64,000 nucleotides of DNA from Paractinoplanes atraurantiacus (GTDB taxonomy: Bacteria > Actinomycetota > Actinomycetes > Mycobacteriales > Micromonosporaceae). The translations under genes and the position numbers were made by a program. This document shows, one piece after another, positions 25,897-32,752 of this stretch (the stretch's first letter is position 1; each line of letters opens with the position of its first letter). The DNA lies in NCBI RefSeq assembly GCF_900215205.1, contig NZ_OBDY01000003.1:1-64000 (forward strand), given 5' to 3'. Below the pieces are notes generated by a model. That model had not been told where the DNA came from, searched no databases, and saw only the letters and a list, made by a program, of their open reading frames with translations.

Positions 25897-26471
25897 GTCG
25901 GCACCTCCGCGGGCTTCGCCGGGATCACGGTCGTGACCAGCGCGGTTATCTGGTCGGTGGGATCGAACGCGGGGTCGGGCAGGGCCAGGTCGTGCAGGAC
26001 CACGCCGGTGTAGTGGTTCATGATGATGGGAGCATCGCGCTCGGGATCGGTCGAGCCGGCAACGCGCAACCAGGTCATGAACCAGGTGTTGACCCGCCCG
26101 CCGGTGGCCAGCAATTGGGCGCGGATGGCCGGGCGGATGCCCGCCTCCACGAGGATCGCGTAGCGGGCCAGGACCAGCGTGCGCTGCGCCCCGGTCGAGG
26201 TTTTGGCCGCGGCGACGAGCACCTGGGCGAGCTCGTGCGGGGTCGTCGGGTACATCCGCATCGCGAGGTCCTCCCACAGCGCCCGCTCGCGCTCGGCGAA
26301 CCGCTCCACCACCGCGTCGAGCAGCGCGTCGCGGGTGCGGAAGTAGTTGGAGGTGGAACCGGACGAGAGCCCGGCCTGCGCGTCGACGGAGCGGTGGGTG
26401 AGCGCGTGCATGCCGCGCTCACCGAGGACGGTGATCGCGGCGTCGAGAAGCTGGTCGCGTCGGCTCGCCAT
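25893..26471 (-). CDS. TetR-family transcriptional regulator
   Basis: A 192-residue repressor. Helix-turn-helix at residues 8-50 (LLDAAITVLGERGMHALTHR, then SVDAQAGLSSGSTSNYFRTR), which is a canonical TetR N-terminus; the C-terminal helical domain (LAQVLVAAAKTSTGAQRTLV...) would bind an effector. The gene is divergent from the amidohydrolase at 26526, and a palindrome lies between them (26479-26494). The likely targets are its own operon with the DinB-fold gene and the amidohydrolase. Confidence 0.9.
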   Translation of the reverse strand: MASRRDQLLDAAITVLGERGMHALTHRSVDAQAGLSSGSTSNYFRTRDALLDAVVERFAERERALWEDLAMRMYPTTPHELAQVLVAAAKTSTGAQRTLVLARYAILVEAGIRPAIRAQLLATGGRVNTWFMTWLRVAGSTDPERDAPIIMNHYTGVVLHDLALPDPAFDPTDQITALVTTVIPAKPAEVPT

Positions 26472-26478
26472 ATCGGCA

Positions 26479-26494
26479 CACTACAATCGTAGTG
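26479..26494. promoter_or_regulatory. palindromic TetR operator candidate
   Basis: CACTAC-AATC-GTAGTG is a perfect inverted repeat of 6-bp arms, eight bases upstream of tetR. It contains TACAAT, a good -10 on the plus strand, and TACGAT, a -10 on the minus strand, so binding would block both promoters. A half-site CTGTAGTAC follows at about 26509-26517. Confidence 0.6.
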
Positions 26495-26525
26495 CTTCTC
26501 ATGGCAACTGTAGTACGGTCCGGGC

Positions 26526-27743
26526 ATGGAGGCTTTCCGCGCGGACACGGCTTTCGACGGCGAGCGGCTGATGACCGGCGGCGCGCTGGTGATCGTCCGC
26601 GACGGCGTGATCGCCGGCGTTCAGCCCGCCTCGGCGGCGGCTCCGGACGGCTGCCCGGTGACCCATCTGCCCGTCACCACCCTGTTGCCCGGGCTCATCG
26701 ACGCGCACAGCCACCTGTGCGGCAACGATCAGCCCGACGCCCTCGACCGGCTGCCCGGCCTGAGCGCGGACGAGATCGACCAGACCATCGAGGCGGCGCT
26801 CGCCGCACAGCTCGCGGCCGGCGTCACCGCCGTCCGAGACCTTGGTGACCACCAGTGGAGCGTGGTCGACAGGCATCGCGACCGTCCCCGCGGTCCGGCC
26901 GTCGTGGCCGCCGGCCCACCGATCACCAGCCCGGGCGGACACTGCGCCGCGATGGGCGGCGAGGCGTCCGGCATCGACGCCCTGCGCCGGGCCGTTCGGG
27001 AGCGGGCCGAGCGGGGCGCCGACCTGGTAAAGGTCATGACGAGCGGCGGCGTGATGACGCCCGGCACCGACATCCGGGCCTGCCAGTTCAGCCTCGGCGA
27101 GCTGCGGGCCGTGGTCGACGAGGCGCACCGCCTCGGCCTGCCGGTCACCGCGCACGCTCATGCGCTGGCCGCCGTCGAGCAATGCGTCGCGGCGGAAGTC
27201 GACGGCATCGAGCACTGTTCCTGCCTCACCGCCGGCGGCATGGTCACGCCGCCGGAGCTCGCCGCCGCGATCGCCGCGGCCGGCATCGTGGTCGGTCCGA
27301 CGCTCGGCCACGACCTGGACGCGCTGGCGGCGCTGCCACCGGCGCTGATGGCCCTGGCCGAGCGTGTCGGCGTCACCCTCGAGCAGCGGCTGGCGCAGAT
27401 CGGCGAGCTGCACGCGGCCGGCGTGTCGTTCGTCAGCGGCGTCGACTCCGGCATCAACCCGGTCAAGCGGCACGGCCTGCTGCCCACGGCCATCGTCGAG
27501 CTGGTCGCCGCCGGTGTGACGCCGGCGGCCGCGCTCGCCTCGGCCACCAGCAAGGCGGCCGAGGTCTGCGGGCTGGCCGACCGCACCGGCCGGCTCCGCG
27601 CCGGTCTGCAGGCCGACCTGCTGATCGTCGACGGCGACCCGACCACCGACATCACCGCCATCCAGGCCACCCGCATGGTCGTCAGCCGATCGGCCCCTCG
27701 CGGCCTGTCGCCGGGCAAATCCACAGAAGCTGTCGCCAGGTGA
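26526..27743 (+). CDS. amidohydrolase (imidazolonepropionase/prolidase-like)
   Basis: Metal-dependent hydrolase of 405 residues. The metal ligands are recognisable: PGLIDAHSHLCG (HxH, about 57-66), the lysine in GADLVKVMTSGGVMTPG, VTAHAHALAAVEQCV, GIEHCSC, and the distal Asp in VSFVSGVDSGINPVKR. The terminal part (LRAGLQADLLIVDGDPTTDI) is the second half of the composite beta-sandwich. It belongs to the group that hydrolyses cyclic amides or Xaa-Pro dipeptides; the exact substrate cannot be read. It is divergent from tetR and probably regulated by it. Confidence 0.88.
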   Translation: MEAFRADTAFDGERLMTGGALVIVRDGVIAGVQPASAAAPDGCPVTHLPVTTLLPGLIDAHSHLCGNDQPDALDRLPGLSADEIDQTIEAALAAQLAAGVTAVRDLGDHQWSVVDRHRDRPRGPAVVAAGPPITSPGGHCAAMGGEASGIDALRRAVRERAERGADLVKVMTSGGVMTPGTDIRACQFSLGELRAVVDEAHRLGLPVTAHAHALAAVEQCVAAEVDGIEHCSCLTAGGMVTPPELAAAIAAAGIVVGPTLGHDLDALAALPPALMALAERVGVTLEQRLAQIGELHAAGVSFVSGVDSGINPVKRHGLLPTAIVELVAAGVTPAAALASATSKAAEVCGLADRTGRLRAGLQADLLIVDGDPTTDITAIQATRMVVSRSAPRGLSPGKSTEAVAR

Positions 27744-27747
27744 AGTC

Positions 27748-28359
27748 TCATACCGGTCCGGCGATGTGAGGCCGGGCGGCCTCGGTGCGGCCGGTGAGCA
27801 GGAGCACCAACGCGGCGATCGGCCCGGTCACCGGCTCGCCGGCGCCCACCGACCAGTCGATGTCGGTCGCGGTCAGCCGCACGCCGCGCAGTCGGCGCCG
27901 CGCCCAGAACGGCCAGCCCATGGTCCACACCCGTTCCGCCGCCGCCCGCGCCGCGGCGACCGGCATCGGCAGGTCGCGACCCAGGGGAATGGCGACGTCC
28001 TGACTGTGCGCCAGCACGTCCGGAACGATGTTGCGGTAGTTCGTCACCGCCGGCAGGCGGCGCGACGAGGCATGCCGGCGCAACTCCGCCACGATCTCGC
28101 CGGGTGGGCGGGCCGCGTGCCGCACGGCCATGTCGTGGTTCACCCGGTTGAAGCTGCCGCGACCGCGGACCGCCGCGCCGAGCATGACGGCCATTCCCGG
28201 CGGTTGCGGGGCCGTGGCCACGTGCGCGGCCACATCCCTGATCCGCCACCCGGCGCACAACGACGGGCTCTCCCACTCCGCCGCGGTCAGGCCGTCGAGC
28301 AGGTCGGCGAGGACCAGCCGCTGCTCGGTGATGACTGTCCAACTGGTCTGCTCGTCCAT
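27748..28359 (-). CDS. maleylpyruvate isomerase-family, mycothiol-dependent (DinB-fold) protein
   Basis: A 203-residue relative of the 25246 protein, with the same landmarks: EQRLVLADLLDGLTAAEWES, SLCAGWRIRDVAAHVATAPQ, VPDVLAHSQDVAIPLGRDLP and a VRLTATDIDWSVGAGEPVTG segment. It is divergent from a MarR gene, with a 39-bp palindrome in between, and converges on the amidohydrolase with four bases between stops. The two DinB-fold genes on either side of one amidohydrolase, each with its own type of regulator, look like a duplicated module. Confidence 0.82.
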   Translation of the reverse strand: MDEQTSWTVITEQRLVLADLLDGLTAAEWESPSLCAGWRIRDVAAHVATAPQPPGMAVMLGAAVRGRGSFNRVNHDMAVRHAARPPGEIVAELRRHASSRRLPAVTNYRNIVPDVLAHSQDVAIPLGRDLPMPVAAARAAAERVWTMGWPFWARRRLRGVRLTATDIDWSVGAGEPVTGPIAALVLLLTGRTEAARPHIAGPV

Positions 28360-28379
28360 GGCCGCGCCTCCGTTGACAT

Positions 28380-28418
28380 GGTCAGTCTCTCTTACTAATT
28401 TAGTCAGAGAGACTGACC
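28380..28418. promoter_or_regulatory. 39-bp near-perfect palindrome, MarR operator candidate
   Basis: GGTCAGTCTCTC (28380-28391) and GAGAGACTGACC (28407-28418) are perfect 12-base arms. The inner 15 bases (TTACTAATTTAGTCA) continue the symmetry with only two mismatched pairs and the central base off. It lies between the divergent DinB-fold gene (start 28359) and marR (start 28434), where MarR proteins usually bind to control both. Confidence 0.75.
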
Positions 28419-28433
28419 AAAGGAAGGGTTCCG

Positions 28434-28871
28434 GTGACCCCCGAACCGCTGAATCTCGGACTGCTCCTGCTCATCCCGTACCGCTCGATGGAGGCCCGAG
28501 TGTTCGCGGCGCTGGCCGCGGCCGGCTTCGACGACTTCACCCCCGCCCAGGCCCGCGTCTTCCAGCGCATAGCCTCCGGCGGCAGCCGCCTCACCGACCT
28601 GGCCGAGCAGGCCCAGATCACCAAGCAGTCCGCCGGCTTCCTGGTCGACCAGCTGGCCAAGGCCGGCTACGTCGAGCGCGTCCCGGACCCGACCGACGCC
28701 CGGGCCCGCCTCGTCCGCATCGCCCCGCGAGGCGCCCAGGCCATCCCCTTGGCCGCCGAGATGGTCGCCGAGGTCGAGGCCGAGTGGACCGCCCACCTGG
28801 GTGCGGCTCACGTAGCCCAGCTCCGCGAGATCCTCACCGACCTGCGAGAGATCACCGACCCGTACGCCTGA
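28434..28871 (+). CDS. MarR-family transcriptional regulator
   Basis: A 145-residue winged-helix regulator. The recognition region is GGSRLTDLAEQAQITKQSAG (about 40-62), and the wing is VERVPDPTDARARLVRIAPR, the DxRxR motif typical of MarR. GTG start behind AAGGAAGGG. It probably represses itself and the divergent DinB-fold gene through the 28380-28418 palindrome. The ligand is unknown. Confidence 0.9.
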   Translation: MTPEPLNLGLLLLIPYRSMEARVFAALAAAGFDDFTPAQARVFQRIASGGSRLTDLAEQAQITKQSAGFLVDQLAKAGYVERVPDPTDARARLVRIAPRGAQAIPLAAEMVAEVEAEWTAHLGAAHVAQLREILTDLREITDPYA

Positions 28872-28953
28872 GCCGTCCCCGGTCGATGTGAGAGGGCGAG
28901 CGCCACCTCGGCGACCTGATCAAGCGGTAGGGTCAGCGGCGAAGGAGGGCAAG

Positions 28954-29298
28954 ATGACAGCGGAACAGCGACCTCCCGTGCGGGGCTACGCGAAGCCCGT
29001 CGTCGTGCCCGAGCGGCTGGATTCCCTCACCGGCCCCACCACCGGCATCGTCGTGCTGCCGCGGCACCTCAAATGGTCCGGCAACTCCCGATACGACCTC
29101 GACCAGCCGGGCCGGATCGCCGATCTCTACCGCACGGTTCTCAACGAGGCCGCTACCTCCGACGACTTGAGCCGCTACCTCGATCGGGCAACGTTGCTGG
29201 ACCTCTGGTCGTCCATGTGGCTCCCCGTCGCGCTGCGTGGCAAGTGGGAGGATCGTTTCCCGGAGTTGCGCCACCGCCGCTACGATCCGGCGGCCTGA
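28954..29298 (+). CDS. antitoxin-like small protein, partner of AbiEii-type nucleotidyltransferase
   Basis: A 114-residue soluble protein starting MTAEQRPPVRGYAKPVVVPE with AGGAGGG at good spacing. It ends WEDRFPELRHRRYDPAA, two bases before the nucleotidyltransferase pseudogene. It contains PTTGIVVLPRHLKWSGNSRY and IADLYRTVLNEAATSDDLSR. In actinomycetes this gene is regularly paired with AbiEii/AbiGii-type toxins, so I call it the antitoxin or regulatory partner from position. No DNA-binding motif is clear. It is intact although its partner is not. Confidence 0.65.
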   Translation: MTAEQRPPVRGYAKPVVVPERLDSLTGPTTGIVVLPRHLKWSGNSRYDLDQPGRIADLYRTVLNEAATSDDLSRYLDRATLLDLWSSMWLPVALRGKWEDRFPELRHRRYDPAA

Positions 29299-29300
29299 CG

Positions 29301-29941
29301 GTGGATCCCCGCCACACCCGGATCACTCGAATCGCCCTGGAAGTCGCCGGCACCTACGGGTTCGCCCTGGCCGGAGGCTATGCGGTCAGCGCCCATGGCA
29401 TGGGTCATCGCCTCAGTGACGATATTGATCTGTTCACCGACTGGCAGCGCCGCGGCGATTTCCCCTTGGCGGTCGAGACGGTGATCGCTGCTTTGACATC
29501 TCACGGATACACCGTTCGGTGGCCATCCGAAACGAGACATTCGCTCGGTTGCTACTTCACGATCGACCCGGGTCGGACCCGGAGAAGCTCGAACTGTCGG
29601 CCGATTAGCGTGCCCACAATCCCGTTCTCCTCAGCGTCGGTCCCGTGCTCCATCCGGACGATGCCGTCGCCAACAAGATGTGCGCGCTGTTCGGCCGGGC
29701 CGAGGCGCGAGATTTTCTCGATGTGGACGCGGCCATTCAAAGCGGCCGTTACACCCGCGAGCGACTGCTCGATCTAGCCGCAGCGGCGGACGGCGGTTTC
29801 GACCGCGCCAGATTCGCTGACGCCATCGGGTCGCTACGCCGCATCACCGACGCCGACTTCGACTTGTACGGCGCGTCGGCAGAAGATCTTGCGGCAGTGC
29901 GCGCCAGGTTCGCCGACTGGCATTCCGAGCTACGTTCTTGA
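29301..29941 (+). pseudogene. AbiEii/AbiGii-type nucleotidyltransferase toxin, frameshifted and with a nonsense codon
   Basis: The first frame encodes an intact N-terminal nucleotidyltransferase core (FALAGGYAVSAHGMGHRLSD then DIDLFTDW, the GG...DxD motif). At about 29518-29519 one base is missing: inserting a G after CGG continues the protein in the other frame as VAIRNETFARLLLHDRPGSD, then PEKLELSAD. There a TAG (29606-29608) stands where Trp (TGG) would be expected, followed by RAHNPVLLSVGPVLHPDDAV and a normal C-terminus (ARDFLDVDAAIQSGRYTRER ... RARFADWHSELRS). With the single base restored, the span is an exact 214-codon gene. The C-terminal frame is otherwise clean, so inactivation is recent. 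Confidence 0.8.
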
Positions 29942-29966
29942 GCTCGGAGCGGGGCGCTTTTGATCC

Positions 29967-30002
29967 TCGGCGCGCCCGACCCGGCAAGACCGGGCGCGCC
30001 GA
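29967..30002. terminator. terminator hairpin after the toxin pseudogene
   Basis: TCGGCGCGCCCG (29967-29978) and CGGGCGCGCCGA (29991-30002) form a perfect 12-bp stem with a 12-base loop in the gap between convergent genes. Confidence 0.65.
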
Positions 30003-30032
30003 AGTTCTCCAGGGCCGGCTCAAGGTCCCTAG

Positions 30033-30051
30033 TTAGGGTAGGCTAACCATG
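30033..30051. promoter_or_regulatory. IdeR/DmdR-type iron box, without an obvious target gene
   Basis: TTAGGGTAGGCTAACCATG matches the known 19-bp actinobacterial iron box (TTAGGTTAGGCTAACCTAA) at 15 of 19 positions, including the unbroken TAGGCTAACC core. It lies between the ends of two convergent genes (29941 and 30072). The ATG at 30049 opens a frame of only 13 codons, so no iron-regulated gene is evident. It may be a relic of a lost gene or control a short RNA. Confidence 0.5.
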
Positions 30052-30071
30052 GCTGGGGCGAGGGTCAATGA

Positions 30072-30575
30072 TCAAAGCGGCAGCGCATAGCGCAACTGGC
30101 GGACCGGGACGCCGTTGATCGGCTCCGTGCGGTCGGCGCCGTCGGGAGTCCAGCCGCCTCGCTCGTAGAAGCGGCGGGCCACGGCGTTGTCCTCCAGGAC
30201 CCAGAGGACCGCGCGGGGCGCGCCCAGCCTGCGCAACTGGTCCAGCGCGTTGCGCATCAGGGCTCGCCCCACGCCGGTGCCGACCGCTGAAGGGGCCACG
30301 TGGATCGCGTACAGCTCCGCCGAAGACGGGGTCTCGCTCGGGCCGACGTACGTGAAACCGACGATTTCGCCGTCCAGGACGGCGACCGTCATCTCGTGGG
30401 TGTCGCGTTCCCACTTCCAGCGCTCGGCCCACCACTCGCGGAAGCCCTCCTCGGACCTCGCCTCCAGCACCTCGGCGGGCAGGATGTGGGCGTAGGCCGC
30501 GACTCGCGAGCGCTGGTGCAGGGCTCCCACCGCGTAAAGATCGAATTCTTCGGCCGTACGGAGGGACAGGCTCAT
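30072..30575 (-). CDS. GNAT-family N-acetyltransferase
   Basis: A 167-residue acetyltransferase. The acetyl-CoA-binding region is [20 protein letters not shown] (about 95-115; the Q/RxxGxG/A motif reads VGTGVG), followed by [20 protein letters not shown] and [18 protein letters not shown], the usual motif B. The substrate cannot be predicted. ATG 30575 overlaps the RNase Z stop by 4 nt, so the two are cotranscribed. Confidence 0.88.
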   Translation of the reverse strand: MSLSLRTAEEFDLYAVGALHQRSRVAAYAHILPAEVLEARSEEGFREWWAERWKWERDTHEMTVAVLDGEIVGFTYVGPSETPSSAELYAIHVAPSAVGTGVGRALMRNALDQLRRLGAPRAVLWVLEDNAVARRFYERGGWTPDGADRTEPINGVPVRQLRYALPL

Positions 30576-31486
30576 CGCTCGACCGTAGCCGGGCGCCTCG
30601 CCGGCACGGGGACGCGCATGAGGTCTTCCGCGATCACGATTTCGCCGGCGAACTCGGCCGCGGCCTCGTCGAGGAAACGTCGCGGGTCGGCGTAGCGCTG
30701 CGAGAAATGAGTCAACAGCAGTTTGCGTACGCCCGACTCGCGCGCCACCGAGGCTGCCTGAGCCGCCGTCAGATGGCCGACCATGGCCGCCATCTCCGCG
30801 TCCTCGGTCAGGAACGTCGACTCGATGACCAGCAGGTCGACGCCCTCGGCCAGCGCGTAGACCGCGTCGGTGAGTCCGGTGTCCATGATGAAGGCGAAGC
30901 TCTGGCCCGGCCGTTCGGCGCTGACCTGCTCCAGCGTCACGTCGCCGGCCCGGCCGTCGCGTTGCAGGGCGCCCACCGCGGGGCCGGAGATGCCGTGCTC
31001 GGCCAGCCGCTCGGGAATCATGCGCCGCGCCGATGGTTCGTCGAGTCGATACCCGTACGTCGGAAGGGAATGCCAGAGCGGCAGAGCCGTGAGGCGCCCG
31101 GCCGAGGTCTCCGCCGAGAAGCTCGCGCCCTCGATCGGCGAAGCCACGATCTCGGCGTTGTCCCAGTAGCTGGTGGCGTGCCGCAGGCGGTCGTAGAACT
31201 CCTGGCCGGCGCCGGGGTAGTGGACCGTGACCGGATGTTGCACCTTGTCGAGCGAGATGCGCTGGAGGATGCCGGGCAGGCCCAGGCTGTGATCGCCGTG
31301 GAAGTGGGTGATGCAGATGCGCTTGATCGGGGTGACCGCGAGGCCGGCGAACAGCATCTGGCGCTGGGTGCCCTCGCCCGGGTCGAAGAGGATCACCTCG
31401 TCGTCCCAGCGCAGCAGGTAGCCGTTGTGGTTCCGATGCCGTGTCGGCACTTGGCTGGCCGACCCCAGGACCACGAGCTCGCGCAT
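30572..31486 (-). CDS. rnz: ribonuclease Z (tRNA 3'-endonuclease, metallo-beta-lactamase fold)
   Basis: Matures tRNA 3' ends that lack an encoded CCA, such as the tRNA-Leu in this window. The 304-residue protein has the metal-binding HxHxDH motif in [20 protein letters not shown], an [15 protein letters not shown] segment near the start, the [20 protein letters not shown] region, and the C-terminal [14 protein letters not shown] with the histidine that defines RNase Z. The ATG at 31486 is preceded by GGGGG; a longer start (31531) would run into the structured upstream region. About 280 bases with strong secondary structure precede it. Confidence 0.9.
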   Translation of the reverse strand: MRELVVLGSASQVPTRHRNHNGYLLRWDDEVILFDPGEGTQRQMLFAGLAVTPIKRICITHFHGDHSLGLPGILQRISLDKVQHPVTVHYPGAGQEFYDRLRHATSYWDNAEIVASPIEGASFSAETSAGRLTALPLWHSLPTYGYRLDEPSARRMIPERLAEHGISGPAVGALQRDGRAGDVTLEQVSAERPGQSFAFIMDTGLTDAVYALAEGVDLLVIESTFLTEDAEMAAMVGHLTAAQAASVARESGVRKLLLTHFSQRYADPRRFLDEAAAEFAGEIVIAEDLMRVPVPARRPATVER

Positions 31487-31507
31487 GATCAAGCCCCCGA
31501 GATGAAG

Positions 31508-31761
31508 CGACCCCTGGGGACTTCCACGCACGAATGCGTGGTCCGGTCGGACAAGGCCGGATCCCCAGGGGTCGGGTGGCTGTCTGATATTCGCCGCACC
31601 GCTGCCACACGGTCTCGACGTACTACAAACGAAGCTGTCGAGGACAGCGGCTAGCGGACAGCCACCTCACGAGTCCCGTTGCTATACAACTTCGGACCAC
31701 CTCCCTTCACGTGTACGGCTACGTTAACCAGCCGAATGCCCCTTCGCCAATGCTTTTTGAA
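31508..31761 (-). ncRNA. candidate structured RNA between ppk2 and rnz
   Basis: Reading the minus strand from the ppk2 stop to rnz, at least four stems follow each other. H1 is at 31717-31733 (GGCT/AGCC). H2 is at 31673-31697 (GTCC..GTTG/CAAC..GGAC). H3 has GGTGGCTGTC (minus) at 31657-31666 pairing with 31575-31584, with inner stems 31645-31650/31599-31604 and 31637-31642/31614-31619. H4 is a three-way junction: a perfect 13-bp closing stem (31508-31520/31562-31574) encloses two adjoining hairpins, 31524-31541 and 31542-31561. The first of these has a TTCG tetraloop on the minus strand. The density of stems and the tetraloop orientation suggest a functional RNA read toward rnz. I know no named family that fits. 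Confidence 0.45.
31651..31761 (-). other. possible short peptide frame within the structured region
   Basis: The frame of ppk2 reopens after two consecutive stops (TAG TGA) and encodes 36 residues, KKHWRRGIRLVNVAVHVKGG followed by [15 protein letters not shown] and a stop. There is no ATG, GTG or TTG near the beginning; the first GTG is internal (about 31705-31707). The last codons form one arm of stem H3, so apparent peptide conservation could reflect RNA pairing. I have an unverified impression that similar short peptides are annotated in other actinomycetes. Confidence 0.3.
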
Positions 31762-31764
31762 TCA

Positions 31765-32730
31765 CTACAGACGAGGGAATACGCGCGGGGACATTTCGGT
31801 CCCTTCGACCGCGAGCGAGGCCGGCCCGACGATCAGCGGGTCGGGGGTGCCGACGACCTCGACGTCCTTGTTCTCGTAGTCGAAGCGGTTGAGCACGTGG
31901 CGCATCGCCTCGAGCCGGGCCCGCTTCTTGTCGTTGCTCTTCACCACGGTCCACGGCGCGTCGGCGGTGTCGGTGTAGAAGAACATCGCCTCCTTGGCCT
32001 CCGTGTAGTCGCCCCACTTGTCCAGGGAGGCCAGATCGTTGGGGGAGAGCTTCCACTGGCGGACGGGATCGACCTGGCGGATCGCGAAGCGCGTGCGCTG
32101 CTCCCGCTGGGTGACCGAGAACCAGAACTTGACCAGGTGGATGCCGGAGCGGACGAACATCCGCTCCAGCTCCGGGGTCTGCCGCATGAACTCGAGATAT
32201 TCGGCCCGGGTGCAGAAACCCATGACCCGCTCCACGCCGGCCCGGTTGTACCAGGACCGGTCGAACAGCACGATCTCGCCGGCCGACGGCAGGTGCTTGA
32301 TGTAGCGCTGGTAGTACCACTGGTTGCTCTCGCGCTCGTTCGGCTTCTCGAGAGCGACCACGGAGGCGCCGCGCGGGTTCAGATGCTCCATGAAGCGCTT
32401 GATGGTGCCGCCCTTGCCGGCGGCGTCCCGCCCCTCGAAGAGGATCACGAGACGCTCGCCGCTGGACTTGCACCAGTTCTGCAGCTTCAGCAGCTCGATC
32501 TGCAGCAGCCGCTTCTGATGGTCGTACTCCTGCCGGGACATCCGCTCGTCGTACGGATAGTCCTCGCGCCAGGTGTCGACCGGACTGCCGTCGGCATTGA
32601 GCAGCACCGGGTCGTCGTCATCGTCGTCGGCCACCCGGTAGCCGTCGAGCTCGGCGATCGAACCGTCGTACGGCTCGCTGACCTGCTCCTGGATCTCTTC
32701 GAACTCCGCCTCCGCCTGCATGACCGACAT
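31765..32730 (-). CDS. ppk2: polyphosphate kinase 2 (PPK2 family)
   Basis: Transfers phosphate between polyphosphate and nucleoside diphosphates or monophosphates. The 321-residue protein has an acidic N-terminal extension (VADDDDDDPVLLNADG), Walker A in LVILFEGRDAAGKGGTIKRF (about 104-123), the PPK2 lid KPNERESNQWYYQRYIKHLP, Walker B VLFDRSWYNRAGVERVMGFC, and the KSNDKKRARLEAMRHVLNRF segment. It lies 22 bases downstream of the CYTH-CHAD gene in the same orientation, which supports a polyphosphate operon. The ATG at 32730 is chosen over 32721; neither has a strong binding site. Confidence 0.92.
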   Translation of the reverse strand: MSVMQAEAEFEEIQEQVSEPYDGSIAELDGYRVADDDDDDPVLLNADGSPVDTWREDYPYDERMSRQEYDHQKRLLQIELLKLQNWCKSSGERLVILFEGRDAAGKGGTIKRFMEHLNPRGASVVALEKPNERESNQWYYQRYIKHLPSAGEIVLFDRSWYNRAGVERVMGFCTRAEYLEFMRQTPELERMFVRSGIHLVKFWFSVTQREQRTRFAIRQVDPVRQWKLSPNDLASLDKWGDYTEAKEAMFFYTDTADAPWTVVKSNDKKRARLEAMRHVLNRFDYENKDVEVVGTPDPLIVGPASLAVEGTEMSPRVFPRL

Positions 32731-32752
32731 ACTTACCCAGCGAAAGTGAACA

